DNA from: Adiantum capillus-veneris
Lineage: Eukaryota > Streptophyta > Polypodiopsida > Polypodiales > Pteridaceae
Length of the DNA: 64,000 bases
NCBI GenBank assembly: GCA_014529385.2
Contig: CM043967.1
Span: 12,301,001-12,365,000 of the forward strand
Direction: 5' to 3'
The notes beneath the pieces are model-generated. The model had not been told where the DNA came from and searched no databases. It saw nothing but the letters and a program-made list of their open reading frames with translations. Made by a program: the position numbers and the translations under genes. How positions within the stretch are numbered: position 1 is the first letter of the stretch; every line of letters starts with the position of its first letter. Of the stretch, positions 1-10,027 are shown one piece after another.

Positions 1-1137
1 AGTCGTCGATAAGCTTTTCTTGATCAATAGGTGCCGTTGGCTTGGCAATGGACTCACTTATCTGTGAAACACTGTGCTGAGAGGATGTGTCATCTCCTTG
101 ACTCTTTGAGTCCTTTTCTTTGTATGCCTCACAGTTATCCACTAGATAAAGAGCTTCTTTGATCAACTCGTTTAGCGTCATCCTCCTTATCATATGCAGA
201 TCCTTCTGAAGGCCCGCATGTCTCATTCCTTGGATAAAGATCAGTATCAGTCGTGCTTGCGTAGGTAATTCTGCTCTCGGACAGAGCTTAACATATCTCT
301 TGAGCCGTAATGATGCTTTGCGTACTGATTCATTCTCTTTCTGTTTGAATCTATGGATTCGCGAGACCGTGTTGTGAGCAATGCCTTTTGGCGAGAATTC
401 TTCAATAAACTCCTCAAATAGCTCATCTAGGGTCTCAAAATCCCATTTTCCACCGAATCGAACCATGTAGCTGCATCATCTTCTAGAGTCAATCCAAATC
501 CCGCAAACTGGGTCGCAAAATCTGAAACTTCCTCTGCTCTAATCACTCTTCTAAAAGCCGCTACGTGATCTCTCGGATCTTTATCTCCGGAGTATTTTCT
601 GTTTACCCATTTCTAGACTTGGGATGGTCTAACTCGTCGATTGTCTACAAGTCTAACCAGAGACTCTCCCAATCCTTCTCTCGTTATCGCTCTTGAAGGG
701 AATCCTGGTGGCTCTCTTCTTGGAATTCCTATAGGAATTCTCGTGTTTGGTGCAGGCATTTGTGGTCCTTCATTGACCAAATATCCACCTCTTTCTAGTA
801 GAGTCTGTGGATTTGTGCTTTCTACAACTCTGTATTCTCTTTCATACTTGTCGACAACTATAGATCTCCATTGACAGTCGACTCCGTATGTGTAGACATA
901 TAAGAGCTTGTAATCCGTTATCTCTTCTAGGTATGGATATGAGCACCTATAAAGATTGACCTCATTGTCGTCAATGTATCTATATAGTCCTTCACTCTCA
1001 TGACCAATCATCCAAACTCTCTCAACAAGATGGGTCTTTATCAATTGCAAATTTGGAAGATCCATTGTGGGAGGATATTCCTCTATCTTCGGGATCTCCA
1101 AGCTTGTGTAAGCTGCGTTTGAATCTAGGGTAGACAT
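1..1137 (-). pseudogene. gag: Ty3/gypsy gag remnant, running off the left edge
   Basis: Read on the minus strand, an ATG at 1137 opens a 174-residue frame (N-terminal MSTLDSNAAYTSLEIPKIEE). It stops at a TAG near 613, continues in the same frame as a capsid-like stretch (WVNRKYSGDKDPRDHVAAFR, then DDAATWF), and changes frame near 450 into a long helical stretch with ETLDELFEEF and NESVRKASLRLKRYVKLC. That is the usual order of a retrotransposon gag capsid domain. At least one stop and one frameshift make it a pseudogene. The zinc knuckle and pol would lie beyond the left edge. Its own leader, primer-binding site and LTR follow to the right, all on the minus strand, so the gag belongs to the element whose LTR is at 3533-4489. 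Confidence 0.75.
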
Positions 1138-3513
1138 GATTTCTGGGCTTAAGAGCTTTTGCTTGGTTCAAGTAGACTTAGTCCACTGTGTTCAAGTGCT
1201 TTGGTTAGGGAAAAGTCGAAACTATGTCCAAAACCGCAACCGCTTCGTCACAATTCTCGCAAATTGTCGCTTTTAGACACCCCTGACTTCCGGATGAATT
1301 TTGAGGCCTCAAACGACGTTTTTTTCAAAGTTGAACTAAATGGTTGCCGTAGGCATACATTTAGTTCATGTTTTGCTCTAAGATCTGTAGAGCCTCTCTC
1401 GGGCTACGTTTTGATATAAAAACTTTTCCAATCCGATACCGTTTGTGAAAGTTATGGCCAAAATAGTGAAATGCACTTTAGACTGGTCAAAATGAGTCCA
1501 AATTCAATTTAAAAAAAAGATTTGGGATCTCTGTGACACTGTGAACACTTCTGTATGGTCAAAGTTACAGTTGGACCCTAAAACTAGCCTAGAGACATCC
1601 TACGCGTAGGATGTCTATATGCTCAAAATTTAACAAAATTTGGTCCAGAGACTCCCCTTAAGTCCAACAACACAATGGTATGCTCAGAATTTGATTTGGA
1701 TTAAAAAATGGCCTTGAGACATCCTACGCGTAGGATGTCTTTTTGCTTAGAATGACTTGAAATTTTCACCCCGCTTCTCTTTGAGGTGCTGATCACAGTG
1801 GTGTGCTCATAGGTTGATTTGGAGTCCTAAATCAAGCTGGAGACATCCTACACGTAGGATGTCTTTTTGCTCTGTTTCATCTCAAACTTGCACTGTAGCT
1901 TCCCCTTGATGTGCTAAACTCACCAGCTATTTTTACTTTTTGATTCTGACACCTATAGGTTGGTCAAATGATCAAGAATCTGCTCCAGAAGCCTGATGTC
2001 TGTTCTGATGAATTCCCAAGTCAAATCAACTCCAGATTGGACCAAATTTGACTAGGAGGCTTGCCTAAGGCTATACAACACCCTGCTATGTCCACAGCTT
2101 GAATTTTGGTTTCAGAATTATGCAGTAGACATCCTAAGCGTAGGATGTCTTTTTGTTGAGAATGAACCCAAATTTGAACCACAGACTCTCCTTAAGGTGC
2201 TGATCACTGTGGTATGCTCATAAGTTGGTTTGGAGTCCTAAATCAAGCTGGAGACATCCTACGCGTAGGATGTCTTTTTGCTCTGTTTCAGCTCAAACTT
2301 GCATTGTAGCTTCCCCTTGATGTCAGTAACTCAGTGGTATGCTTAGATTTTGGTTTGGATTTCAAAAGTCCCAAATTTTAGTTGTTCTTGCCTTTTTTTC
2401 AGTCAAAAGTGCTAAAGTCTGTTCAATCTTCCCTTTCACTGACCCAAATGAGATGAAATTTATCATATGCAATCAATACAACATTTAGAACATTCCTATG
2501 GAGTCATCCTATGGTTTGGTCTCAAAAATTATGCCTTGGACACAATTTGGGTAGGATGTCTGACACTTCTCGTCTTTTGGCTTTGATTTGTCAAAATTTG
2601 GTCAAATTTTCACTTTCCAGGTGAAAATAGGGTAAAACTTACCTTCTAAACACACTCGTAACCTCAAAATTTCAAAATTTCCACCAGATCACCCTGTAGA
2701 CATACTGCTGATTTTTTGAGACTTAAGTGTCCCTGATGCTTCCTTATGCTTTCAGAAAGTGCAAGTATGCTTCACAATTGCAAAAACATGCAAAAATCAC
2801 TCAATTAAGCCTTTGCTGAAATTTTACGTTTTCTGACTCCGCCTTTTGGCTTTTGGTCAACAAAAATAGGGAAAAACACCCAAGTCAATATGTTACTAGG
2901 GTAAAACCTACCCTCTCAACCCACTGGTGCAGTCAGAATTTTCAAATTTGGTCTCCAAAACCCCCTTGAGACATCCTACGCGTAGGATGTCTATGTTTAC
3001 AGAATTGCAGGTTTTCTTCACAGAACCCTTGCAAATGCTCTTTTATATGCACAACATCAGTCAATCGTACGAAAATGTCCACAAAAGCTTGTTTAATGCA
3101 TTTTTACCCTCAAAAGCACACTTTTCCGTGATTTCAAATGCAATCAAGCACGTTAGCAAATAATTCAGTGTTGAATAGCTCTAGATCAGAATCGGATCAC
3201 TTACCTAAAGCTACTCCTACAAATCATATGGGGTTTTGCATCTATGAGTAGAAAAACGCTTCACTGCCACACAGACTAGTAAACGCTTTTATCACCTCAC
3301 AAATCACTCGACCACCAAAACTACTCTAATCTACAGATCCTAACTGAACCTATCTAGTCGTAGGCCCTCGGCAAGACACACGCTTCCTGGCTATCCACTT
3401 GATCACGGAATATCCTCTTCCGGATCCACTTAAGAAAAACGCTTTCTTTAGCCGAAACTAAAACAAGCAACCATCACACGAGTGCTAGTAGGAAACCTAC
3501 TTAGGTCCTTGTG
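1138..3513 (-). other. Long non-coding leader between PBS and gag of the minus-strand gypsy element
   Basis: About 2.4 kb without a convincing coding frame lies between the tRNA-Asp PBS and the gag start. It is AT-rich and built partly from diverged repeats of about 124 bp, each carrying a 24-bp palindrome. A stretch of about 140 bp around 1783-1920 is repeated nearly exactly at 2193-2330, so part of the leader grew by recent duplication. Long leaders are known in Athila/Tat/Ogre-type gypsy elements; assigning this element to that group is inference from the PBS and leader only. Confidence 0.6.
1593..2992. repeat. Six copies of a 24-bp palindrome, partly at 124-bp spacing
   Basis: The half-site AGACATCCTACG followed by its own reverse complement occurs at 1593-1616, 1717-1740, 1841-1864 (one mismatch), 2127-2150 (one mismatch), 2252-2275 and 2969-2992. 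Start-to-start distances are 124, 124, 286, 125 and 717 bp. A half copy (GTAGGATGTCT) lies at 2551-2561, and ACGCGTAGGATG recurs at 3884-3895 inside the LTR. In RNA each copy could fold as a stem with essentially no loop; in DNA it is a symmetrical protein-binding target. Function is unknown. Confidence 0.9.
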
Positions 3514-3531
3514 TCCCCGGCAGCGGCGCCA
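3514..3531 (-). promoter_or_regulatory. Primer-binding site, tRNA-Asp type
   Basis: On the minus strand the 18 bases TGGCGCCGCTGCCGGGGA lie one base inside the LTR end. They match the complement of the 3' end of plant tRNA-Asp (TGGCGCCGTTGCCGGGG) with one mismatch. This fixes the LTR/internal boundary and the minus orientation. Confidence 0.85.
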
Positions 3532-3532
3532 A

Positions 3533-4489
3533 TGTTGGACGGGAAGCGACTCACACACCCATGAAGTGCATGCAACACTACCTAGATCAACATTATGTCA
3601 ATCGAGGACACAGATGACACGATATGCACACGGAGGAAATCTCTTAAGCTTGTCAGGCTGAGACCATCCTACACATACAACACTCAGGAAGGCCAACTAA
3701 ACCACAATCAAGAACCTCACTGCTCTCAACTACACCACCTAGCCACATACACACATACGGAAGGTAACTCACCTAATCATGCCAGATTCATACGAAACTT
3801 AAGGAACACCATCCCCTCACTAGGATACACCTGTCCCTAAGCTTCTACACTCAAAACCCTCACTCTAAACCCATCTGCGGAAAACGCGTAGGATGACAAA
3901 GCCGAATTTTGAAAGTGTCCGAAACTGAAATTTATGAGTAGCTATGCGTAGCTTATGTCGCCACGATTCTATAGACTACTAGCACGCAGAAAACAGACAT
4001 CGTTTGATACACCTACGGCCACAAATAGCTCGTAGATGCGTCGGCGTGTGCGCTTCGTCTCGCGTGGAATGCTTGGCGTTGTCGTGTAGCTCTCCTCGAG
4101 CCTACCGCAATGGTGCAGTCGGATCTCCAATGTGTTGAGCGAGCTGGGCGTAGCAAGAGGATGAAGCTCACGCTCACTCTCTTTCTCTCTCTCACACAGT
4201 AGACGGCAGCGCTAAAGTTTTGATTATGATAAAAGTCCTTTTACAAAATGACCTAGGTACCTTATATACTAAGGCTACCTTAGGTTTAACCAAAAATGGG
4301 GTTGAAAGGGTCAAATGGCTTTGTATTTACAATCTGGAAGTGCCATTGCACCCCGGCTTCTGAAACTAGAATAACTACTCATTACAAATGACGTTTATAG
4401 CCATAATCCGCAGCATTTCATAACTCGCAAAAGATAAGACTTTGGTACGAAACTTGAGTTATGTCGTGTTGTTGACCCAGCGGTCAACA
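3533..4489 (-). mobile_element. 5' LTR of the minus-strand gypsy element
   Basis: On the plus strand the LTR begins TGTTGGAC next to the PBS and ends GGTCAACA, giving short imperfect inverted termini (TG...CA). The outer end (4470-4489) can form an 8-bp hairpin (TGTTGACC, CAGC, GGTCAACA). Immediately beyond 4489 the integrase frame of a plus-strand chromovirus begins abruptly, so this element inserted into that integrase. The other LTR and the matching target duplication must lie left of the window. The outer boundary is inferred from the termini and the coding break. Confidence 0.7.
4261..4268 (-). promoter_or_regulatory. Candidate TATA box of the minus-strand LTR
   Basis: TATATAAG on the minus strand, in the middle of the 957-bp LTR, is the best TATA-like sequence there. 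Transcription would head toward the PBS and gag. No start-site evidence is available. Confidence 0.45.
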
Positions 4490-5610
4490 GAACCTTGGGA
4501 AAGTATTGCCATGGACTTCATCATGGACCTCCCTAGAACTCAGACTGGAAATGACGCGATCTGGACCATTGTGGACAGGTTTAGCAAGCAAGCACACTTT
4601 ATACCAGTCAAGAAAACGATCAAAGCAGATCATATGGCTAGGGTCTTCCTGGCACAGATCTTTAAGCATCATGGAATGCCTAAGTCAATTGTGAGTGATC
4701 GAGATCCTTGCATGACAGGAAATTTTTGGCGTGCCTTGATGGATTATCTTGGTACAAAGCTGAATTTTTCATCTGCCTACCATCCTCAAACGGACGGGCA
4801 AAGTGAGATAGCCAATTCCACAGTATTGGATATGTTAAAAGCTTATGTGTCAGACCGGCAATTTGACTGGGAGAAATATTTGCCTCTTGTCGAGTATGCG
4901 TATAACAATACCATACACTCATCGACGGGGAAAGCACCTTTTGAGATTCTTTATGGTAAGCCTTTGCTTCTACCCATCCTTTTAACTAAGGATAAGATCT
5001 TTGCAGCAGATGAATTTGTTCGGGATTTGGACACCGCCTACGGGCAAGTTAGGAGAGCTATTCTACGCTCTCAGGAAAAGCATAAGAAAGCTGCAGACAA
5101 GCACAGAAGGAATCTAGAGTTAACAGTCGAACAGTTAGTCTTACTCAAGTTTGAGAAGGCAAGACTTAAGAAACAAGCGTCTCATAAAGGGAAAGTGGTA
5201 AAACTTTCTACTCGTTATTATGGGCCGTTTAAGATCACTGAGCGAGTGAATGATGTCGCTTTCCGATTAGAGCTACTGCCTGATTGGAAGATCCATAATG
5301 CTTTCCATGTCAGTTTACTCCGGCCGTATGTAGGACTGCCTCCGAGCCAGCCTAGCGCTGAGGAACCTCCTGAGGTTGAGGAAACAAAAGAAATACTCCA
5401 ACCGGAGCAGATAGTAAGTCATCAGGAGCGGTCTCTCAAATCCGGAAAGATAACACGGAAGTATTTGGTTAAGTTTAAGAACTATTCGAATCTAGACGCT
5501 TAGTGGATGACGCAGGAGAAATTAGCAGCTTATCCCGAGATACTGGAGGTATATGTCCAAGCACTACAGTTGAGGTCAACTGTTCAGAAGCCAGAGGGAT
5601 GTTGCTAATT
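4490..5610 (+). pseudogene. pol: Chromovirus integrase C-terminal part plus chromodomain
   Basis: Translation from 4490 enters the integrase core at [10 protein letters not shown] with the first catalytic Asp in MDF, the second in SDRD and the Glu in GQSEIANST. It continues through the HPQTDG and [11 protein letters not shown] motifs to the GPFKITERVNDVAFRLEL and [11 protein letters not shown] region. A C-terminal chromodomain follows (RKYLVKFKNY), typical of chromodomain Ty3/gypsy elements. A TAG at about 5501 replaces the aromatic-cage Trp codon region, after which the frame continues (WMTQEKLAAYPEILEVYVQA) to a stop near 5608. The upstream gag, protease, RT and RNase H are missing because the minus-strand element is inserted at 4489. 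Otherwise the 350-codon stretch is clean, so the element was not very old when hit. Confidence 0.85.
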
Positions 5611-5814
5611 GGACTATTTTCTTATTTTTAATGATTAAATCTCTTTTTTAGTATATTTTATTATGTGCTCTAAGAACTGTTAAAAGATTGTAGCTACAGG
5701 AACTGCCATCAGGAACGGACAACTCTGATGTGTGATTTGATGGGTGACGACAAACATCGCGAAGGAGTTTCCGTAAGTTCGGTGGAAAGGGCCGGGTTAC
5801 GAGTGCCTCTGATG
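5611..5814 (+). other. 3' untranslated stretch of the chromovirus
   Basis: AT-rich sequence after the chromodomain stop, then a G-rich part. A run around 5725-5760 (CTCTGATGTGTGATTTGATGGG) is partly repeated at 5807-5830, so the LTR edge may be duplicated or may start earlier than given. A clear polypurine tract was not seen. Confidence 0.4.
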
Positions 5815-6107
5815 TGTCACATGATGGGTTACGGGTGTATCAATAAGGGGGCATCCCGTAGGCTAAGGAGGAAATCCGAACTGAGTAAGAAAGTACGCGT
5901 AAGAACGCAAGCACAAGAATAAAGATGGGTTCAATGAAGCTTTTTACGAAAAGCAGGAACAGTCGCGGGAGGACAGATGTTTTCTTGGGAGGAGTCTGTG
6001 TCTGCATTGCATCTGTGTCGTGTCCTGCACCCGGGAGGCCTGGAATGTGTTCGTAAAGCATTGTTTTCACTAACTGAGTGAGTTTTTAAAGTTTGAACAG
6101 GTTCACA

Positions 6108-6169
6108 CTTTATTTTATAAAGTGACCGGTCACTTTTAAGTGACCGGTCCCTTTAGTTATAAAATAAAG
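6108..6169. repeat. 62-bp imperfect hairpin in the LTR
   Basis: CTTTATTTTATAA at 6108-6120 pairs with TTATAAAATAAAG at 6157-6169, and the inner part holds AAGTGACCGGTCACTT (6120-6135, itself palindromic) facing AAGTGACCGGTCCCTT. The arms pair almost throughout with one 3-base bulge and one mismatch. It lies about 170 bp upstream of the TATA box. Confidence 0.8.
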
Positions 6170-6338
6170 CAAGCAAGGCTCTTATAAAAAAAAGCCAGCG
6201 CTAATAGCTATGGAGGGGGCTGAATTGCGATCTCTCTCTCTCTCTCTTCTCTCTCTAGAAAACGCGATTTTCTCTCTCCTCTCTCTAGGAGCGTCCAGCT
6301 CTGCTTTTGGACCCCTATTCCTGCTGGGTGTCAGACCC

Positions 6339-6347
6339 TATAAAAAG
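6339..6347 (+). promoter_or_regulatory. LTR TATA box
   Basis: TATAAAAAG flanked by CCC and GGG, downstream of CT-rich stretches and upstream of the 33-bp repeats. Its position in the LTR fits a U3/R border around 6370. This is the clearest core promoter sequence in the window. Confidence 0.6.
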
Positions 6348-6570
6348 GGTAGCCAGCGTTTCAGTTTGGGAGAGCCGGAAGCAGCAGGAAGTGCAAGCGC
6401 TGGGATTTTGGAGTAGAGGCTGGCGACGGAATTTGCAAGTGCTCGCGTGACGACTGAGTACGGAGGTTGATTCTCCGAGCAAGGAGCGACAGGTATAAGG
6501 TGTTGATACGCTTTGAGAATTGTTGCTTTGTGTGGTTTGTTTTGTAGGAATCTCCCGTCTCACGGGAAGA

Positions 6571-6735
6571 CCCTTCACGGGAAGTACGGCTTCACGCCTA
6601 AGTCCCTTACGGGAAAGTACGGCTTTACGCCTAAGACCCTTCACGGAAAGTACGGCTTCGCGCCTAAGTCCCTTACGGGAAGGAACGGCCCTGTGCCCAA
6701 GTCCTTTACGGGAAAGCACAACCTTCGGGTCTAAG
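6571..6735 (+). repeat. Five tandem 33-bp repeats inside the LTR
   Basis: Units start at 6571, 6604, 6637, 6670 and 6703, each beginning with CCTT[CT]ACGGGAA or a close variant and containing TACGGCTT and CGCCTAAG. The last two are more diverged. Because 33 is a multiple of 3, all frames stay open and give spurious repetitive proteins; no coding role is supported. The array lies downstream of the TATA box, so it should be transcribed. Confidence 0.85.
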
Positions 6736-7115
6736 ATTACAGAACGGAGGGGTTTCCTCGGGTTCTCGTGCTTGTATAAGAATTCTCCCTGCATAAAAGA
6801 ATACTCTTAACGGGGGGAGGGACTAGCCCATCTTTTGGTCCCCAATACTGTGTCGATCTTCTCCCTTCTCTCATGTTTTCAAAGAATTATAATTTTCAGA
6901 TTTTCTAAGTGCTCGTGTACGCTCCCGTTTTGTGACAGCCGAGGGTCCTAAACCCTAAGAAGAAGAAGAAGAAGAAGAAGTTTTACAGATTTACAAAGTC
7001 TTGACGAGTGGCCTATTTTTAAAGAAGAGTTCCCACCAACTTAGGGGACCTCGTCCGATGGGGCCCAAGTGACATAAAGGCATAAAAAATAAAGCAAAAC
7101 ACACTCAGAAGACTT

Positions 7116-7510
7116 TGTACAACAAAATATGATGACATGGCACCTGTACGGACGTTCCGCAATTCGCTAGGGAAATCCCGAAATTTTAGAAAGTGTTTTT
7201 TGGGATTAGCTTTTTATATTTGATGTTTTAGGTTGTGGGCCTTTAAATACGGGCCTTGAGGGCCCTCTTTGGAACTCTTCAGCGCACAGATTGCAGAGGA
7301 GGTGCTCCTCGACTGTTGACTTTGCGAATCAGTAATAATAAAGAAATACCAAAAGGGGCGCCAACGTTTGGGGCCAGTGCTCTCTTGGGGTGGAACTTCA
7401 CCACTCTTCGTCTCGTGTCGTGCATCTCTTTCAGTTCAGTTGTTATTTGAAGTGCTTAAAGTTGTTCAGTCTGTTCTTTTCTACTGCCACGTGGTGCCCG
7501 TCTTGTGACA
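7116..7510 (+). mobile_element. 5' LTR of a group 2 gypsy element
   Basis: The right end (TTGTGACA) is fixed by a PBS starting at 7512. The left end is placed at TGTACAACAAAAT because the next bases, TGATGACATGGC, align with the start of the group 2 LTR at 19117 (TGTCACAAAGTGATGACGTGGC). It carries TTTAAATA near 7242 as a possible TATA box and the shared block at 7335-7375 (AATAAAGAAATACC, GGGGCGCC, GGGGCC). Confidence 0.6.
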
Positions 7511-7511
7511 G

Positions 7512-7523
7512 TGGTATCAGAGC
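7512..7523 (+). promoter_or_regulatory. Primer-binding site, tRNA-iMet type
   Basis: TGGTATCAGAGC, the standard plant complement of initiator tRNA-Met, one base after the LTR end. Confidence 0.9.
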
Positions 7524-8129
7524 ATCAGGCGTGTGCTTTTCTGAAAGCATACCGGTCCTACAAAAGAGCAGACAGAGCAAACCGGCGCTTCCAAAGGCTA
7601 CTGAAATTTTATTTGAAGAATCTTTGAGCTCTGACTTATTAGCCACTCCCACCCTTCATACATCGCGCATCGGGTGCTCTCCCGTCTGCACCGCTCATGT
7701 CTTACAGGGCAGAAGCCATAAAGATCACTTGCAAGAGAAGGATCCAAGATTTGTTTCGAGCTGCTGTTTTTCTCAAAAGCAGTGCCATGCAGATGTTGAT
7801 GTCTATAGCTACCAAGCCGCACTCTTCAAGGACTTGGCAAGCTTTCAAGAAATTTTTTGATCGAAGTTGTATGGTTTCTGACATCTTCCTTTGGAGTGCA
7901 ACTTTTGGCAGAGTGGGGTATCCTGAAATGCTTGCCATGGAATTCCTAGCAGATTACGACTTGAAATTTTTGGACATCTCTCACCAGGTGTTTCTTCTCA
8001 AGATGATAACCTTGGAGGTTTTGTGTGATTGCTATGTCTTGGGATTACCATCGCCGCTAGAGGAACACTGTCGGTCCAAGAGCTGATGGACCATGCTATG
8101 GTCGGCTACGGCCTTATGGAAAGAACCTA
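7524..8129 (+). pseudogene. gag: Degenerate gag after the tRNA-iMet PBS
   Basis: A frame starting near 7697 includes WQAFKKFFDRSCMVSDIFLW and ends CYVLGLPSPLEEHCRS. After a frameshift the next stretch reads SVQELMDHAMVGYGLMERT and stops at 8129. The LGLP...EHC...SVQELM order matches the end of the capsid region in the gag genes at 38183-38640 and 29428-29265 (LGLPTEI, DHCLEQKS, SIQELMSHA). No zinc knuckle or protease follows, so the element was truncated here. Identification rests on that local similarity. Confidence 0.5.
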
Positions 8130-8324
8130 ACCCTAATTTTTGGTGCAGATTTCAGGATGGAAAGTCAGTCGACCTGTTTGAAATGGATGGTATCTGTTTT
8201 GAACCTGTTTTGGTGCCGATTTGAAATGTTTGACTCTGGTTTTGATACTGGTTTTATGATGATTGGTGATTTTTACTTTCTGGTGGAGTGGTGAGAAATA
8301 CTGTTTTGGTATTCTTTGAACATC
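8130..8324. other. Unassigned spacer
   Basis: A T/G-rich stretch with repeated GGTTTTGAT/CTGTTTTG words. No gene or element end was recognised. Confidence 0.4.
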
Positions 8325-8580
8325 GGAACGACGCAGGCCGATGCCTGGGGAGCGTTTCGTTGTATGTTTGAAAACCTTGGAACGACGCAGGCCCATGCCT
8401 GGGGAGTGTTTCGTTGTATGTTTGAAAAACTCGGAACAACGCAGACCGATGTTTGGGGAGCGTTCCGTTGTATGCTTGAAAACCTTTGAACGACGCAGTC
8501 GGATGCCTGGGGAGCGTTTGGTTGTATGCTTGAACCTCCAAGGGACGCAGACTGCGGCTGGGGAGCGTTTGGTTCCCAAA
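8325..8580. repeat. Minisatellite, about five 54-bp units
   Basis: Units start at 8325, 8379, 8433 and 8487, exactly 54 bp apart, each beginning GGAACGACGCAG or a close variant and containing TGGGGAGCGTTTCGTTG. A fifth, shorter unit ends near 8580. Being a multiple of 3, the array creates parallel open frames on both strands that should not be taken as genes. It abuts, or lies within, the LTR that follows. Confidence 0.9.
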
Positions 8581-10027
8581 ACCCTTGAAAAGTTGCAAGT
8601 GGACATTGCATGGCCAGTGTGAAACGGCTGCAGCCAAATGGGTTTCTCACATCGGGGATCTAGGTCGGTCAGACAGGGACTGCCCGGGCCAGTTAGCACT
8701 GAATTCTGAGGAGTATGGAAGCTCGTGTGCGCCGAACTGGAATTTGGGCTACTCGTCAAGTCACTGCAACTTTATAAGTTGAAAGGGGCCAGTAAATTAA
8801 CCCACATTGTAGATGTTGGTCAAATGGTAGTCTTCAATGATGGTCAGGAGACCGATAGGGACGCCATGGAAGCATCTCCTAAAATTTAGGGAACTGCTAT
8901 TTTTGACCGGAAAATGTGTTCGCGTCATTAGCTCTGGAATGACAAGGGGAACATTTTATTGCTCTGCTGCCAAGTCAACTGACGCACCAATTGAGATATT
9001 TTTAGTAGGGAAAGCCCAAACTCGAAAACTGGGCGACGTGTCAGCCTGTGAGCGATTCTGCCACTCTGGGAGGCAAAAACGAGCTGCATATCAACAAAGG
9101 GGGCGCCATTTTCAGCCTCAGGTGGATTGTAGCAGGTACAGAAGCTATGGAATGCTTACCTTGCCCTGTATGCACAGTATGGTGACGGGAGTGATGCCCC
9201 GCACGCTACATACTGCTCTCTTTCTCCCCTATGTACAGTATGTTATGCCCCACTAGTGGGCTTCTCATTTGACCTATGTACAGTTCTGGGGGTTTATGCG
9301 CGTTTGCCAAGGCAAGAGCCTTCTGAACAGGAACCGGATTAGCTAATTGCTAATCCCCCACAGGTACGCACAGTTCCATCATGAAAGATTGCGAGTTTGG
9401 AGAGTTTTCTCGCGTGAAAACTCGTCCAATTCACAGGGGAACTGTCCCATTGCGTGCGAGAGCCCTTGGGACACGCGTAGGCGTGTTCGCTCCGCTAAAA
9501 ACGATCCGAAACAGGGAATTACAGCCTGCTGTGTTTTTCTGCAGGTTTAGGGTTTCGCACCTAAACTGCAAGGGAACATCGGGGGAGCCTCGTGAGAGCC
9601 TTGGGATGCGTGTACAGGCTTTTGGGCTCCCGGCAGTGAAAAACAGAGAATTACAGCCTGCTGAATTTCTGTGACAGCTCACCAGAAAGCTTCCAGATAT
9701 CGAGGGAATCCATCCTAGACAGGTGTTTTTGACCTACAGGGGTTTTTGCGCCGTTATGCTGTCGAAATCCGGTCGAAAACCTGCGTTTTCAGCCCTCGCC
9801 AGGTTTGGACAGCTTTGTGAAAGCTTGTGCTAAGTGGTCGGATCGTCTACCTTAATTTGAATAAAGAAATACCGAAAGGGGCGCCAGTCTTTGGGGCCTA
9901 CAGGGTGTCGGTCTCGTGTGCGCAGTGACATTCTAGTCGCTGGACGCAACTGTGTTCTCTTCCCTTCTTAGTGCTCTGTGTAAAGTTAACAGGTAATTGA
10001 AATAGTACCGCCCTCTACGTTGTACGG
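8573..10027 (+). mobile_element. LTR, group 1, 5'-truncated or expanded
   Basis: From AAAACCCTTGAAAAG (about 8575) the sequence parallels the LTR at 59745-61179 almost throughout: GGACATTGCATGGCCAGTGT, the AGGGAACTGCTATTTT block, the GGATTAGC/GCTAATCC hairpin near 9337, the AATAAAGAAATACC/GGGGCGCC block at 9860-9898, and the end GGGCCGGTTATA. The first about 75 bp of that LTR are replaced here by the minisatellite. Directly after the end, where the PBS should be, RT coding sequence begins. Confidence 0.75.

Larger units (their letters stand above)
5815..6937 (+). mobile_element. 3' LTR of the plus-strand chromovirus
   Basis: The LTR is read as starting TGTCACATGATGG and ending CCCGTTTTGTGACA, an inverted TGTCACA/TGTGACA pair. 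The end closely resembles the end of the next LTR (CCCGTCTTGTGACA at 7497-7510), which is followed by a PBS. It contains a 62-bp hairpin, CT-rich tracts, a TATA box (6339-6347) and five 33-bp tandem repeats. It lacks the AATAAAGAAATACC/GGGGCGCC block of the other LTRs. The start is uncertain by about 90 bp. Confidence 0.55.

Noticed and set aside
1593-2992. Regularly spaced palindromes as a CRISPR array
   Set aside because: Spacings and unit size do not fit, intervening sequence is itself repetitive, no cas genes, and the context is a plant retroelement leader.
6315-6810. Repetitive proteins on both strands in the LTR
   Set aside because: Produced by the 33-bp tandem repeats inside the LTR.
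7512-7523. tRNA-like matches (TGGTATCAGAGC and others)
   Set aside because: Only 12-18 bases complementary to tRNA 3' ends next to LTRs; these are primer-binding sites, not tRNA genes.
8254-8759. Overlapping repetitive proteins on the minus strand
   Set aside because: Produced by the 54-bp minisatellite, whose period is a multiple of 3; the same sequence opens several frames on both strands.
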